This document shows, piece by piece, positions 46,245 through 55,976 of a DNA stretch of 64,000 nt. The translations under genes were made by a program, and so were the position numbers. This stretch comes from Hyphomonas sp. L-53-1-40 (lineage in GTDB: Bacteria > Pseudomonadota > Alphaproteobacteria > Caulobacterales > Hyphomonadaceae). Under the pieces are notes generated by a model, which was given only the letters and a program-made list of their open reading frames with translations, was not told the DNA's origin and made no database searches. The DNA is taken from contig NZ_AWFI01000001.1 in NCBI RefSeq assembly GCF_000682775.1, positions 1 to 64,000 of the forward strand, written 5' to 3'. Position 1 is the stretch's first letter; every line of letters starts with the position of its first letter.

Positions 46245-47441
46245 ATGAACATACACGAATACCAGGCCAAGGCCGTGCTGAAATCTTTCGGCGCTCCAGT
46301 GGCAGAAGGCGTACCCGTTCTTTCTCTCGATGATGTACAAAAGGCGGTCGATACGCTGCCGGGGCCGCTCTGGGTCGTGAAGTCCCAAATTCATGCCGGT
46401 GGACGCGGCAAGGGCAAGTTCATCGAAGCAGCAGCTGGCGAAAAGGGCGGCGTTCGCCTCGCCTTCTCCAAGGAAGACGTTCTGGAGCACGCCAAGGCGA
46501 TGCTGGGCAATCACCTCGTCACCGCGCAGACCAGCGATGCTGGCAAACAGGTCAACCGCCTCTACATCGAAGACGGCGCCGACATTGATCGCGAACTCTA
46601 TCTCTCCCTTCTGGTCGACCGCGCCACAGGCCGCCCGGCCTTTGTTGCCTCCACCGAAGGCGGCATGGACATTGAGGAAGTCGCGCACGAGACGCCTGAG
46701 AAAATCCTGACCCTGCCAATCGATCCGACGGCTGGTGTGACCGAAGCCGATGCTGCGCAGCTCTGCGACGCGCTGAAGCTGGACGGTGAGGCCCGCGAAG
46801 ATGGCATGAAACTCTTCCCGATCCTCTACAAGGCCTTCATCGAGAAGGACATGGCGATGCTCGAGATCAACCCGCTGATCGTCATGGAAAATGGCCGTCT
46901 GCGCGTGCTCGACGCCAAGGTCAGCTTTGACGGCAACGCCCTGTTCCGCCACCCTGACATTGTCGAGCTGCGGGACACGACCGAGGAAGACGAAAAAGAG
47001 ATCGAGGCCTCCGAATGGGACCTCGCCTATATCGCCCTCGACGGCACGATCGGTTGCATGGTCAACGGCGCGGGCCTCGCCATGGCGACGATGGACATCA
47101 TCAAGCTGTACGGTGAAGAGCCAGCCAACTTCTGTGACGTTGGCGGCGGTGCAAACGCCGAGAAGGTCGCTGCGGCCTTCAAGATCATCATGAAGGACCC
47201 GAACGTGAAGGGCATCCTCGTGAATATCTTCGGCGGCATCATGAAATGTGACGTCATCGCCGAAGGCGTGATCGCCGCGGTGAAGGAGACCAACCTCGCT
47301 GTGCCGCTGGTTGTGCGCCTCGAAGGTACGAACGTCGAAATGGGCAAGGAAATCATCAAGAATTCCGGCCTGAACGTCATCCCCGCCGATGACCTCGACG
47401 ACGCCGCCCAGAAAATTGTTGCCGCTGTTAAAGAGGCCTAA
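46245..47441 (+). CDS. sucC: Succinyl-CoA synthetase beta subunit
   Basis: 398 residues. ATP-grasp fold with [19 protein letters not shown] at the N-terminus, [11 protein letters not shown] (nucleotide loop), MLEINPLIV and the C-terminal CoA-ligase part [17 protein letters not shown]. It forms succinate, CoA and NTP from succinyl-CoA with SucD in the TCA cycle. First gene of sucCDAB. The gap to sucD is only six bases. Confidence 0.97.
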   Translation: MNIHEYQAKAVLKSFGAPVAEGVPVLSLDDVQKAVDTLPGPLWVVKSQIHAGGRGKGKFIEAAAGEKGGVRLAFSKEDVLEHAKAMLGNHLVTAQTSDAGKQVNRLYIEDGADIDRELYLSLLVDRATGRPAFVASTEGGMDIEEVAHETPEKILTLPIDPTAGVTEADAAQLCDALKLDGEAREDGMKLFPILYKAFIEKDMAMLEINPLIVMENGRLRVLDAKVSFDGNALFRHPDIVELRDTTEEDEKEIEASEWDLAYIALDGTIGCMVNGAGLAMATMDIIKLYGEEPANFCDVGGGANAEKVAAAFKIIMKDPNVKGILVNIFGGIMKCDVIAEGVIAAVKETNLAVPLVVRLEGTNVEMGKEIIKNSGLNVIPADDLDDAAQKIVAAVKEA

Positions 47442-47447
47442 GGAAAC

Positions 47448-48350
47448 ATGTCCATTCTCATCGACAAGAATACCAAAGTCATCGTCCAGGGCCTGACCGG
47501 CAATACGGGCTCTTTCCACACCAATCAGGCGCTGGAGTATTACGGCACGCAAATGGTTGCCGGTACGCACCCGAAGAAGGCTGGCCAGAAATGGACCGCT
47601 GACAACGGCACCGAACTGCCGATCTTCGCCAATGCCGGTGAAGCCGCCAAGGCAACCGGCGCCAATGCGTCCGTGATCTACGTGCCGCCAGTCGGCGCCG
47701 CCGCCGCCATCGAAGAAGCCATCGATGCGGAAATCCCGCTGATCGTCTGCATCACCGAGGGCGTTCCTGTGCTCGACATGGTGCGTGTGAAGGCGAAACT
47801 AGAAAAATCCAAGTCACGCCTGATCGGTCCGAACTGCCCCGGCCTGTTGACGCCGGAACAGTGCAAGATCGGCATCATGCCCGGCAAGATCTTCCAGAAG
47901 GGCACTGTTGGCGTTGTGTCGCGCTCCGGTACGTTGACCTATGAAGCCGTTTACCAGACCTCTCAGGCGGGCCTCGGCCAGACATCTGCAGTCGGTATCG
48001 GCGGTGACCCGGTCAAAGGCACCGAGTTCATCGACGTGCTGGACATGTTCCTGTCCGATGATGAGACCCAATCGATCATCATGATCGGTGAAATTGGCGG
48101 CAGTGCCGAAGAGGAAGCTGCGCAATTCCTGATCGACGAAGCCAAAAAAGGCCGGAAAAAACCGATGGTCGGCTTTATTGCGGGTCGGACTGCGCCGAAG
48201 GGGCGCACGATGGGCCATGCCGGTGCTATCGTTTCAGGTGGCCAGGGTGATGCCGAGAGCAAGATTGCGGCGATGGAAGAGGCGGGTATTCGCGTCTCCC
48301 CGTCACCTGCGCGTCTCGGGACAACCATGGTTGACGTATTGAAGGGCTAG
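47448..48350 (+). CDS. sucD: Succinyl-CoA synthetase alpha subunit
   Basis: 300 residues. The N-terminal CoA-binding Rossmann domain carries [20 protein letters not shown]; the phosphorylated histidine lies in [37 protein letters not shown] and [16 protein letters not shown] are also classical. AGGAAAC precedes the ATG. A structured 164-base gap separates it from sucA. Confidence 0.97.
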   Translation: MSILIDKNTKVIVQGLTGNTGSFHTNQALEYYGTQMVAGTHPKKAGQKWTADNGTELPIFANAGEAAKATGANASVIYVPPVGAAAAIEEAIDAEIPLIVCITEGVPVLDMVRVKAKLEKSKSRLIGPNCPGLLTPEQCKIGIMPGKIFQKGTVGVVSRSGTLTYEAVYQTSQAGLGQTSAVGIGGDPVKGTEFIDVLDMFLSDDETQSIIMIGEIGGSAEEEAAQFLIDEAKKGRKKPMVGFIAGRTAPKGRTMGHAGAIVSGGQGDAESKIAAMEEAGIRVSPSPARLGTTMVDVLKG

Positions 48351-48372
48351 CGCCCGGATATACATCTAAGCC

Positions 48373-48492
48373 AGGACGGCCCGTCCGGGCCAGTCTGGCG
48401 AGGCCAGCATCTGTCCCCGCACAGGCCGTCCTAGAGAACTTCAGTTCCGGTAGGAACCGGGCAAGTATTTTGTTCCTTAATGTCAGGGAACA
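48373..48492 (+). promoter_or_regulatory. Structured intercistronic region between sucD and sucA
   Basis: AGGACGGCC (48373-48381) and GGCCGTCCT (48424-48432) are a perfect nine-base inverted repeat. They enclose a second hairpin, CTGGC-GAG-GCCAG (48395-48407). Two more hairpins follow: GTTCC-GGTA-GGAAC (48444-48457) and TGTTCC-N10-GGAACA (48471-48492). The last ends 23 bases before the sucA ATG. Such a fold could be an mRNA-processing or partial-termination site that sets the SucCD:SucAB ratio; a separate sucA promoter may also be present. Confidence 0.5.
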
Positions 48493-48514
48493 GGTCCCAA
48501 AGGACGGATTGAAA

Positions 48515-51500
48515 ATGGCAGATGATGGCAGCCCAGTAGACGGCTCGCGCGGCGCAGGTAACAGCGCCATGCTGGAAACAGCGTTCCTGTATGGCGGCTC
48601 GGCCCAATGGCTGGAGCAGATGCAGGCTGCATATGCGAAGAATCCCGCGTCAGTTCCTGAGAGCTGGCGCGAATTCTTTGCGGAATTGGGCGATGATTCA
48701 GGTGATGCGGCGCGCAATGCCGACGGTGCCAGCTGGAAACGGGGCGACTGGCCCCGTCCGGTCAGCGACGAACAGGTCGCCGCCTTCGACGGCAACTGGG
48801 CGCTGGTCGAGCCAAAGCTCGAAAAGAAGCTGAAATCTGCCAAGCCGGGCGCCTCTGCCGAGGAAATCGCCCAGAACGTCAAGGATTCGATCCGCGCGAT
48901 CATGATGATCCGCGCCTATCGCATGCGCGGCCACCTTGCTGCGCAGCTGGACCCGCTTTCGCTCGACACGCCTGAAAAACAGCCTGAACTGGACCCTGCC
49001 AGCTATGGCTTTGGTGCAGACGACATGGGCCGCAAGATCTTCATCGATGGCTATCTTGGTCTGGACCATGCGACGGTCAGCGAGATGCTCGACATCCTGC
49101 AGCGGACATATTGTTCGACCATAGGCATCGAGTTCATGCATATTTCCGATCCGGAAGAGAAGGCCTGGCTTCAGGAGCGGATCGAAGGCCCGGACAAGGG
49201 CGTTGCGTTCACGGATCAGGGCAAGAAGGCGATCCTCGCCAAGCTGATCGAAGCGGAAACCTTCGAACGCTTCCTGCACAAGCGGTATCCAGGCACGAAA
49301 CGCTTCGGACTTGATGGCGGTGAAGCGGCGGTGCCCGCGCTGGAACAGATCATCAAACGTGGCGGCGCGCTTGGCGTGCGCGAGATCGTTGTCGGTATGC
49401 CGCACCGTGGTCGCCTCAACATGCTGGCCGCTGTGATGGGCAAGCCCTACGAGCAGATCTTCCACGAATTCCAGGGCGGTAACACGCAAGGCGCAGGCGA
49501 GTTTGGCTCGGGCGATGTGAAATACCATCTCGGCGCGTCGTCTGACCGCGAGTTCGACGGCAATGAAGTTCACCTCTCGATGAACGCCAACCCGTCCCAC
49601 CTGGAAGCAGTGGACCCGGTTGTGCTGGGCAAGTCGCGCTCCAAGCAGGAAATGCTGCATCGTGAGAGCGGGACGCTGGACCGCTCGACCGTGTTGCCAT
49701 TGTTGCTCCACGGCGACGCAGCCTTTGCGGGGCAGGGCGTCGTGTCCGAATGTTTCGCGCTGTCGGGCCTGTCGGGCTATCGCACGGGTGGCACGATCCA
49801 CTTTATCGTGAACAACCAGATCGGCTTCACCACGAGCCCGATTTATTCCCGGTCTTCTCCGTACCCGTCGGATGTTGCCCTGATGGTTCAGGCACCGATC
49901 TTCCACGTGAATGGCGACGATCCGGAAGCGGTTACCTATGCGGCCAAGATCGCGACCGAGTACCGTCAGAAATTCGGCAAGGACGTTGTCATCGACATGT
50001 TCTGCTATCGCCGCTTCGGGCACAATGAGGGCGACGAGCCCATGTTCACCCAGCCGGTGATGTACACCAAGATCAAGGGCCATGCCTCGACCCGCGAGAT
50101 CTATGCCGAGCGCCTCGTCAAGGAAGGCATCCTGACGGCCGAGCAGGTCGAGCAGCAAGTGGTTGATTTCGAAGCCTATCTCGACCGCGAGTTCGAAGCC
50201 GGCAAGACATTCGAAGCCAAGAAAGCCGACTGGCTGGACGGCGAGTGGAAAGGCCTCGGCCTGCCGGATGATGATGAGCGCCGCGGCAAGACCGGTGTTG
50301 CCAAGAAACGCCTGCAGGCGCTTGGCCAGACCATCACCACGGTGCCGGAAGGCGTCGACATTCACCGCACGCTTGCGCGCGTCATCGACGCACGCTCAAC
50401 CGCCATCTCGAAAGGGAAGGGGCTCGATTGGGCGACGGCGGAGCATCTGGCGTTTGCGACCTTGCTGGACGAGGGCTTCCCGGTCCGTCTGTCCGGACAG
50501 GATAGCGGTCGTGGGACATTCTCCCAGCGCCACAGCCACATCATCGACCAGACAAATGGCGATCGCTACACGCCGCTGAACAATATCAGCGACAAGCAGG
50601 CCCATTACGAAGTGATCGACTCGCTTCTGTCGGAAGAGGCTGTTGTCGGATACGAGTACGGATATTCGCTAGCCGACCCGAACACGCTGACCATGTGGGA
50701 AGCCCAGTTCGGGGACTTCTCCAACGGTGCGCAGGTCTTCTTCGACCAGTTCATCTCGTCGGCTGAGCGCAAATGGCTGCGCATGTCGGGCCTGGTCCTG
50801 CTCCTGCCGCATGGCTATGAAGGTCAGGGTCCGGAGCACTCATCAGCCCGTCTGGAGCGCTTCCTGCAGATGTGTGCCGAAGACAATTGGCAAGTCTGCA
50901 ATCTGACGACGCCGGCAAACTATTTCCATGCCCTGCGCCGCCAGATCCATCGCGACTTCCGCAAGCCGCTGATCATCATGACGCCGAAATCCCTTTTGCG
51001 TCACAAGCTGGCAACGTCCAGTCTGGACGATCTGAGCACGAAGTCATCCTTCCACCGTATCTTGTGGGATGATGCCGAGACGCCGGGCCGCGAAGGCAAG
51101 GTGAAACTCGTCAAGGACAACAAGGTGCGCCGCGTCGTGCTCTGTTCGGGCAAGGTCTATTATGATCTGTTCGAAGCGCGCGAGGAAAGCGGTGTGGACG
51201 ATGTCTATCTGCTGCGCGTCGAGCAATTCTATCCGGTGCCACGCAAGTCGCTGATCCATGAGTTGAAGCGCTTCCCACAGGCCGAGATCGTCTGGTGTCA
51301 GGAAGAGCCACGCAACATGGGTGGCTGGACGTTCATTCGGGACGAGCTGGAATGGTGTGCAAACCAGGCCGGGTCCACCTCTCCGCGTCCATCCTATGCG
51401 GGCCGTCCGCCATCTGCTGCCACGGCAACAGGTTTGCTGTCCAAGCACAAGGCCGAGCAGGATTCCCTGATCTCAACGGCCCTTGGCAAAGACCCTGTAG

Positions 51501-51523
51501 CTGACAACATCGTCGCCACCTGA
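48515..51523 (+). CDS. sucA: 2-oxoglutarate dehydrogenase E1 component
   Basis: 1002 residues from the ATG at 48515; an in-frame start at 48470 would lie within a hairpin and lacks a ribosome binding site, whereas AAGGACGG precedes 48515. Thiamine-diphosphate enzyme of the TCA cycle: the N-terminal [17 protein letters not shown] segment, [29 protein letters not shown] and [19 protein letters not shown] are all diagnostic. It decarboxylates 2-oxoglutarate and hands the succinyl group to SucB. The E3 component is not in the window. Confidence 0.97.
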   Translation: MADDGSPVDGSRGAGNSAMLETAFLYGGSAQWLEQMQAAYAKNPASVPESWREFFAELGDDSGDAARNADGASWKRGDWPRPVSDEQVAAFDGNWALVEPKLEKKLKSAKPGASAEEIAQNVKDSIRAIMMIRAYRMRGHLAAQLDPLSLDTPEKQPELDPASYGFGADDMGRKIFIDGYLGLDHATVSEMLDILQRTYCSTIGIEFMHISDPEEKAWLQERIEGPDKGVAFTDQGKKAILAKLIEAETFERFLHKRYPGTKRFGLDGGEAAVPALEQIIKRGGALGVREIVVGMPHRGRLNMLAAVMGKPYEQIFHEFQGGNTQGAGEFGSGDVKYHLGASSDREFDGNEVHLSMNANPSHLEAVDPVVLGKSRSKQEMLHRESGTLDRSTVLPLLLHGDAAFAGQGVVSECFALSGLSGYRTGGTIHFIVNNQIGFTTSPIYSRSSPYPSDVALMVQAPIFHVNGDDPEAVTYAAKIATEYRQKFGKDVVIDMFCYRRFGHNEGDEPMFTQPVMYTKIKGHASTREIYAERLVKEGILTAEQVEQQVVDFEAYLDREFEAGKTFEAKKADWLDGEWKGLGLPDDDERRGKTGVAKKRLQALGQTITTVPEGVDIHRTLARVIDARSTAISKGKGLDWATAEHLAFATLLDEGFPVRLSGQDSGRGTFSQRHSHIIDQTNGDRYTPLNNISDKQAHYEVIDSLLSEEAVVGYEYGYSLADPNTLTMWEAQFGDFSNGAQVFFDQFISSAERKWLRMSGLVLLLPHGYEGQGPEHSSARLERFLQMCAEDNWQVCNLTTPANYFHALRRQIHRDFRKPLIIMTPKSLLRHKLATSSLDDLSTKSSFHRILWDDAETPGREGKVKLVKDNKVRRVVLCSGKVYYDLFEAREESGVDDVYLLRVEQFYPVPRKSLIHELKRFPQAEIVWCQEEPRNMGGWTFIRDELEWCANQAGSTSPRPSYAGRPPSAATATGLLSKHKAEQDSLISTALGKDPVADNIVAT

Positions 51524-51552
51524 TTCTGATTTATTACAAACGGACTGATTTC

Positions 51553-53073
51553 ATGACCGATATCACAGTGCCTACTCTCGGCGAGAGCATCACCGAAGCC
51601 ACAGTTGGCCAATGGCTGAAAGCCAAGGGCGACGCGGTAAAGAAAGACGAAGTGCTTGTTGAACTCGAAACAGACAAAGTGTCTGTTGAGGTTTCCGCCA
51701 CCGAAGATGGCGTCCTGTCCGAGATTATCGCCAATGAGGGCGACACGGTCGAAATCGGCGCGCTGCTTGGCAAGCTCGGCGGCGGGTCCGGCGCATCGGC
51801 GAAGCCTGAAACGGCTGCGGCGGCGCTGCCGGAGCATGGCGGGCCGAAAGATCCGGGCGGCGTCCCGGGCAAGGCCGACAAGGGCGAACTGATGGATGTA
51901 GAAGTGCCGACCATGGGCGAAAGCGTCGCTGAGGGCACGCTGTCAACCTTCCTCAAGGCGCCAGGTGATGCGGTCAAGAAAGACGAGACAATCGCCGAGA
52001 TCGAAACCGACAAGGTTGCACTGGAAGTGCCTTCACCCGCTGACGGCATCGTCGCCGAATTGCTGGTCGGTGAGGGTGACTCGGTTACGCCGGGATCTGT
52101 TATTGCGCGCATCAGCGCGGGCGGGTCGGCCGCGGCCGCTGCGCCGGCAGCGTCGAAGCCTGCAGCCACCACATCGGCTCCCGCTGCGACGGGCGAGCGC
52201 CCTGTCTCTCCATCCGTGCGCCGCATTTCATCAGAGGCTGGCGTGAACCCCGCTGATATTCCAGGCTCAGGCCGTGATGGCCGCGCGACAAAGGCTGACG
52301 CGATGAATTATGTGAACAGCGCGCCGAAGGCTGCTTCGGCTCCGGCAGAAGCCAAGGGACCGCGCGACATTGGTCCGCGGGAAGAGCGCGTCCGCATGAC
52401 GCGCCTGCGCCAGACGATCGCTCGCCGCCTGAAAGAGGCTCAGGACAATGCGGCCATGCTGACGACATTCAACGATGTCGACATGGGCGCAATCATGGAC
52501 CTTCGGAAAAAGCATCAGGAAGCCTTCGTTGCCAAGCACGGCATCAAGCTTGGCTTCATGAGCTTCTTCGTGAAAGCGTGCGTCAACGCGCTGAAGGAAG
52601 TGCCTGCGGTGAACGCCGAGATCGATGGCACGGACATCATCTACAAGAACTATTATGACATCGGCGTCGCGGTCGGCACCGACAAGGGCCTTGTTGTGCC
52701 CGTCGTGCGCGATTCCGACGACCTGTCGCTGGCCGGTATCGAGAAGTATATTGCCGATCTCGGCAAGCGCGCCCGCGATGGCTCGCTGACCATTGGCGAC
52801 ATGCAGGGCGGTACGTTCACCATCTCCAATGGCGGGATCTATGGCTCGCTGATGTCGACCCCGATCCTGAACCCCCCACAGTCCGGCGTGCTTGGCATGC
52901 ACCGGATCGAACAGCGCCCTGTGGCCATCAATGGCGAAGTAAAGATTCGCCCCATGATGTATCTGGCGCTGTCCTATGACCACCGGATCGTTGACGGCAA
53001 GGAAGCGGTGACCTTCCTTGTCCGCGTCAAGGAAGCCCTGGAAGACCCAGAGCGGATGCTGCTCGAAGTCTAG
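51553..53073 (+). CDS. sucB: 2-oxoglutarate dehydrogenase E2 with two lipoyl domains
   Basis: 506 residues. Two lipoyl domains are present, with lipoylated lysines Lys42 and Lys154 (each in ETDKV). They are joined by an Ala/Gly/Pro-rich linker. An E1/E3-binding domain follows at about 219-255 ([15 protein letters not shown] ... [14 protein letters not shown]), then the catalytic domain at about 280-505 with His477 in SYDHRIVDG. Most OGDH E2 proteins are about 400 residues with one lipoyl domain, so this one is longer by a whole domain. It transfers the succinyl group to CoA. Its stop overlaps the convergent methyltransferase gene by four bases. Confidence 0.96.
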   Translation: MTDITVPTLGESITEATVGQWLKAKGDAVKKDEVLVELETDKVSVEVSATEDGVLSEIIANEGDTVEIGALLGKLGGGSGASAKPETAAAALPEHGGPKDPGGVPGKADKGELMDVEVPTMGESVAEGTLSTFLKAPGDAVKKDETIAEIETDKVALEVPSPADGIVAELLVGEGDSVTPGSVIARISAGGSAAAAAPAASKPAATTSAPAATGERPVSPSVRRISSEAGVNPADIPGSGRDGRATKADAMNYVNSAPKAASAPAEAKGPRDIGPREERVRMTRLRQTIARRLKEAQDNAAMLTTFNDVDMGAIMDLRKKHQEAFVAKHGIKLGFMSFFVKACVNALKEVPAVNAEIDGTDIIYKNYYDIGVAVGTDKGLVVPVVRDSDDLSLAGIEKYIADLGKRARDGSLTIGDMQGGTFTISNGGIYGSLMSTPILNPPQSGVLGMHRIEQRPVAINGEVKIRPMMYLALSYDHRIVDGKEAVTFLVRVKEALEDPERMLLEV

Positions 53074-53771
53074 GCCTTCGCGGTCAGCCAGCCTCGGATA
53101 AGTCCTGCCTGCATGCACTGTGCGGGCAGGGCAAATCCGGCACTCTCCATCATGTGTTCAACCTTTGCCGGTCCGTGGCAGGCAAACTGTGAGCCGAACA
53201 TCTGCTGGTAGTGAGCCCGACCCTCCGGGGTCATGCCCGTACGGGACAAGAGGTTCAGCCAAAGCTCCATCACCATCGGGAAGTCGGGCGCGTTCATGTT
53301 GGCGCACAAGTCGGCATTGAAGAGCGGTGCGCCGGGGCGCAAGCGATCCGCGATGGAACGGAAGTAAGCGGTCCGCGAGTCGGCCTGGGTCAGGAAGTGC
53401 GAGACGAGCAGACTGGTTGCGCCATCAAAGTCGAATGCTTCGACCTCCGAGACATAAGCATTGTGAAACGTGCAGCGCGCCGCGAAGCCTTCAGCCTCCG
53501 CATGCCGGCGAGCGACATCCAACATGGCGTTGGAAGGATCAATGAGCGCAAACTGCCATTTGGGAAATCGTGTGGCGAGGTAGCGGACTTCAGCGCCGGT
53601 CCCGGCCCCGGCGACAAGAATGCGTGCATTGTCCGGCAGTTTTCCCAAACCGGTTTCCAGTATCAGATGCAGCAGCCCCTTGATGGCCTGCAATTCTTCG
53701 AACTGGTTGTCGTATGCTGCGGCATGATCCGGGCCGAAGGCTTCAGACAAAGCGAACTTGTCTTGCGACAT
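53070..53771 (-). CDS. Class I SAM-dependent methyltransferase
   Basis: 233 residues. Motif I is [16 protein letters not shown] near residues 50-65, motif [15 protein letters not shown] and post-motif [11 protein letters not shown]; a later [10 protein letters not shown] is family-like. The substrate is unknown. GGAGAG at the right distance selects the ATG at 53771 over one six codons upstream. A strong palindrome (53788-53804) lies directly upstream and may be its operator; an intrinsic terminator farther upstream isolates it from another transcript. Confidence 0.82.
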   Translation of the reverse strand: MSQDKFALSEAFGPDHAAAYDNQFEELQAIKGLLHLILETGLGKLPDNARILVAGAGTGAEVRYLATRFPKWQFALIDPSNAMLDVARRHAEAEGFAARCTFHNAYVSEVEAFDFDGATSLLVSHFLTQADSRTAYFRSIADRLRPGAPLFNADLCANMNAPDFPMVMELWLNLLSRTGMTPEGRAHYQQMFGSQFACHGPAKVEHMMESAGFALPAQCMQAGLIRGWLTAKA

Positions 53772-53787
53772 GGGAAGCTCTCCATAC

Positions 53788-53804
53788 ATGTTATTTTATA
53801 ACAT
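53788..53804. promoter_or_regulatory. Palindrome ATGTTAT-TTT-ATAACAT, candidate operator
   Basis: Perfect seven-base arms around TTT, extended by TA/TA beyond one mismatch on each side. It is 17 bases upstream of the methyltransferase ATG, the usual position of a repressor site. It is embedded in AT-rich sequence that also could hold the -10 element. Confidence 0.5.
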
Positions 53805-53891
53805 ATACGTTTGACCCATGTGACCGCAACAGGAAAAACGTTCGAGATCGCCGTTGCGAGATTTTTCGCGAAATTGACCTACGGGTTCACG

Positions 53892-53922
53892 AAAAAGGGC
53901 AGGTGCGTTTCTGCACCTGCCC
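53892..53922 (-). terminator. Strong intrinsic terminator on the minus strand
   Basis: GGGCAGGTGC and GCACCTGCCC form a perfect ten-base-pair stem with a six-base loop. On the minus strand it is followed directly by TTTTT. No minus-strand protein gene ends here, which implies a non-coding transcript from the right. Confidence 0.8.
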
Positions 53923-54010
53923 ATTCGCGTCGTCCCCTTATCGCGGCCTGCCAGGGGGGCGTCTCCCCACCCTCCGCGATGTGTTGTATTTATTACGCGT
54001 CACAACACAG
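53892..54010 (-). ncRNA. Candidate small RNA of about 120 nt
   Basis: Reading leftward from about 54010 the minus strand can fold into three stem-loops. They are GTGTTGT...ACAACAC (54008-53981), TCGCGG...CCGCGA with inner G/C-rich pairing (53979-53941), and the terminator stem with five T residues. A linker TAAGGGGACGACGCGAAT separates the last two and could be single-stranded. The 5' end is uncertain; a perfect palindrome TTATGTACATAA lies immediately upstream at 54012-54023 and may include promoter or operator elements. It does not fit a single-rod 6S RNA fold. Evidence is structural only. Confidence 0.5.
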
Positions 54011-54011
54011 G

Positions 54012-54023
54012 TTATGTACATAA
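54012..54023. promoter_or_regulatory. Perfect 12-bp palindrome TTATGTACATAA
   Basis: A 12-base perfect dyad, immediately upstream of the inferred minus-strand small RNA. It shares TTAT/ATAA arms with the palindrome at 53788-53804, so both could bind the same regulator. Function inferred. Confidence 0.35.
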
Positions 54024-54291
54024 GGGGGGCTGATTGAATGGTTCCCCAATGCCTTGTTATTTCACGTTCATTTGATCCGAGGTAGCAAAAGCGGTACGCT
54101 TTGGTGCGCTCCGTGGTCGAAATCGACTTCAATCCCTAGTGTGGGTGAGCGCACACAAACGGAGGCGGTGGGCATGTGCTGGGCTGGCATTTTCCAAGCG
54201 AAATTTGTTGGCACGCGCAACCAGGGGCTCCCCCAATGCGTATCTGATTGAGCCTCAACTGGCGCAACACAACTAAAGGGGACTAACTTCA

Positions 54292-55479
54292 ATGGACGAA
54301 TTCTGGCGAAATACGGTCGATCAGGCGCAGGCCTATGGTCCACAGCTGATCAAGGCCGCCTTGGTCATGATTGCCTTCATCATCGGCGCTTTCATCGTGC
54401 GCTGGCTGATTGCGGCAGCCATCGACCGGACAGGTCTGGCCAAGAAAGCCAACGCATCAACGGCCACCAGTGACAGCAAATCGCTTGGCACCAGCCTTGC
54501 GCAAGCGGCATTCTGGGTCACGATCCTGATAGGTTTGATGCAAGCGCTCGCGATCGCAGGCGCAACGCAGATTTCGAGCGCGCTACATGGCGTGATCGAT
54601 CCGATCCTGTCCTATCTGCCAAATGTCATCGGTGCGGCACTGATCTTCGGAATTTTCATCATTATTGCCAATGTCGTGCGTGAGACGCTGAAAGCCGTAC
54701 TTGTATTCGGTGACGGCATGCCGGAACGCTTCGGCTTGGCGACCGGACGCGTAAACATCTCCGGCATTGTGGCATCCGTGGCATTCGCCGTTCTGGTGAT
54801 CATCGGCGCTATCATGGCGTTTGATGTGCTGGCCATCGAGGCGATCTCCGCCCCGGCAAATGAGCTGCTGACCGACATTATCGGCATTATCCCGAATGTA
54901 CTGGCCGCCGGCGTGATCCTCGCAATCTTCGTGCTGATCGGCCGGTTTGTTGCCAATCTGGTGCTGAAGACGCTGCCAGGTACAGGTGTGGATTCGGCTG
55001 TTTCCGAACTTGGCCTGCTCAAGGGCGCAGATGGCGGGCTGACTGCCAGCACGGTAATTGCCCGGGTTGCGATGTTCCTGATCGTGCTGCTTGGCCTGGT
55101 GGCTGCGCTGAACGCGCTGGGAATTGAGTCGCTGACCTATGCGATGAATGTTGTGCTCGATATGGGCGTCCAGATCATCTTTGGCGCGCTGATCATCTTC
55201 GCAGGCGTGTTCATTGCCAAGCTTGTGAGCTCGGCCATGGATTCCACTGGGGCAGGGGCAACCGATGTCACTGCGCGCGTCATGAAATGGATCATCATCG
55301 TGCTTGCCGTGATCCTCGGCATCTCCCGCATGGGCCTCGACCCTACGGGTGGCGTGTTCATTCTGGAAGTGGCCAAATGGATTGTCATCGGCGGTGCCGC
55401 AGCCTTTGCCATCGCCTTTGGCTGGGGTGGCCGCGAATGGGCCGCCCGGATCCTCGAATCCTGGCGCAGCACACGCTAG
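54292..55479 (+). CDS. CmpX-like mechanosensitive-channel family membrane protein
   Basis: 395 residues dominated by repeated hydrophobic helices. Several copies of the TM-helix repeat type seen in CmpX are evident: ILSYLPNVIGAALIFGIFII, then LTDIIGIIPNVLAAGVILAI, and YAMNVVLDMGVQIIFGALII. Members are related to MscS but lack the beta domain at the C-terminus. A role in osmotic or surface-sensing responses is possible. It has its own AAAGGGG-type ribosome binding site and ends at a strong terminator, so it is monocistronic. Confidence 0.85.
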   Translation: MDEFWRNTVDQAQAYGPQLIKAALVMIAFIIGAFIVRWLIAAAIDRTGLAKKANASTATSDSKSLGTSLAQAAFWVTILIGLMQALAIAGATQISSALHGVIDPILSYLPNVIGAALIFGIFIIIANVVRETLKAVLVFGDGMPERFGLATGRVNISGIVASVAFAVLVIIGAIMAFDVLAIEAISAPANELLTDIIGIIPNVLAAGVILAIFVLIGRFVANLVLKTLPGTGVDSAVSELGLLKGADGGLTASTVIARVAMFLIVLLGLVAALNALGIESLTYAMNVVLDMGVQIIFGALIIFAGVFIAKLVSSAMDSTGAGATDVTARVMKWIIIVLAVILGISRMGLDPTGGVFILEVAKWIVIGGAAAFAIAFGWGGREWAARILESWRSTR

Positions 55480-55503
55480 ACAGCGCTCAACCCATAAAAC
55501 AGG

Positions 55504-55530
55504 GGGCCGCTCGAAAGGGCGGCCCTTTTT
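55504..55530 (+). terminator. Rho-independent terminator after the CmpX-like gene
   Basis: GGGCCGC (55504-55510) pairs with GCGGCCC (55519-55525) across an eight-base loop, followed by TTTTT. It lies 25 bases after the stop codon. Confidence 0.9.
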
Positions 55531-55631
55531 CATGTCCATGTGGTCTGGAGGCGCTTCGTCGCAGCTGCTTTGTTGCGGTGGCGATTGGGGTCATATATGC
55601 GCAAACCTCTCGGCAACAGGGCATATTCCGC

Positions 55632-55976
55632 ATGACCACCTACACTTCCGATCAGCGACGTCACTCATCCGAGACGGCTGAAACCATGTCCGATGTTCGT
55701 TATGAGATCGACCGGATTGATCGTCTGCTCGTCGAAATCCTGGCAGAGCGCCAATCCTTCATGGATGCTGCGGCGCGTATCAAGCCGGACCGGTCGAAAG
55801 TGCATGACAGCGCGCGGATCGAAGATGTCGTGACAAAGGTCAAGGCTGCTTGCGAAGGCGCGGGCTTGTCGCCGGCCATCGCCGAGCCGGTCTGGCGGAC
55901 CTTGATTGACCGTTGCATTGCGTACGAGTTCGGCAGCTATGACGCGCGGCGTGGCGGCGACGATGTAAACTCGTAA
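55632..55976 (+). CDS. AroQ-type chorismate mutase
   Basis: 114 residues. After a 15-residue head, the three-helix AroQ fold is visible: VRYEIDRIDRLLVEILAERQ, AARIKPDRSKVHDSARIEDV and VWRTLIDRCIAYEF. It would convert chorismate to prephenate for Phe and Tyr synthesis; pyruvate-lyase relatives share the fold, so activity is inferred. The ATG at 55632 lies 100 bp after the channel terminator; the second Met at residue 19 is also possible. Its last 40 bases overlap the convergent Hpt gene. Confidence 0.85.
   Translation: MTTYTSDQRRHSSETAETMSDVRYEIDRIDRLLVEILAERQSFMDAAARIKPDRSKVHDSARIEDVVTKVKAACEGAGLSPAIAEPVWRTLIDRCIAYEFGSYDARRGGDDVNS

Larger units (their letters stand above)
53772..54291. other. 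520-bp non-coding region with palindromes and a terminator
   Basis: Short frames here (for example 53811-54023 and 54054-54251 on plus, 53938-54132 on minus) lack ribosome binding sites and family resemblance, and are not called. The region is AT-richer in parts and holds two strong palindromes, several hairpins and a minus-strand terminator, all listed separately. On the plus strand GGCTC-N19-GAGCC (about 54226-54254) lies in the 5' leader of the channel gene. Two related copies of CCCCAATGC occur near 54045 and 54232. Confidence 0.5.

Noticed and set aside
46185-47570. 461-residue minus-strand frame opposite sucC
   Set aside because: Antisense shadow of sucC; long open antisense frames are expected at this GC3 bias.
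48698-50365. 555-residue minus-strand frame opposite sucA
   Set aside because: Antisense of a well-identified E1 component; no family match.
53892-54010. Identification of the candidate RNA as 6S RNA, SRP RNA or tmRNA
   Set aside because: Three separate hairpins do not match the single long rod of 6S RNA, and no SRP GGAAG tetraloop motif or tRNA-like end was found.
53811-54251. Several 60-70 residue frames in the 520-bp region before the CmpX-like gene
   Set aside because: They lack ribosome binding sites, overlap strong hairpins, and have composition unlike real small proteins.
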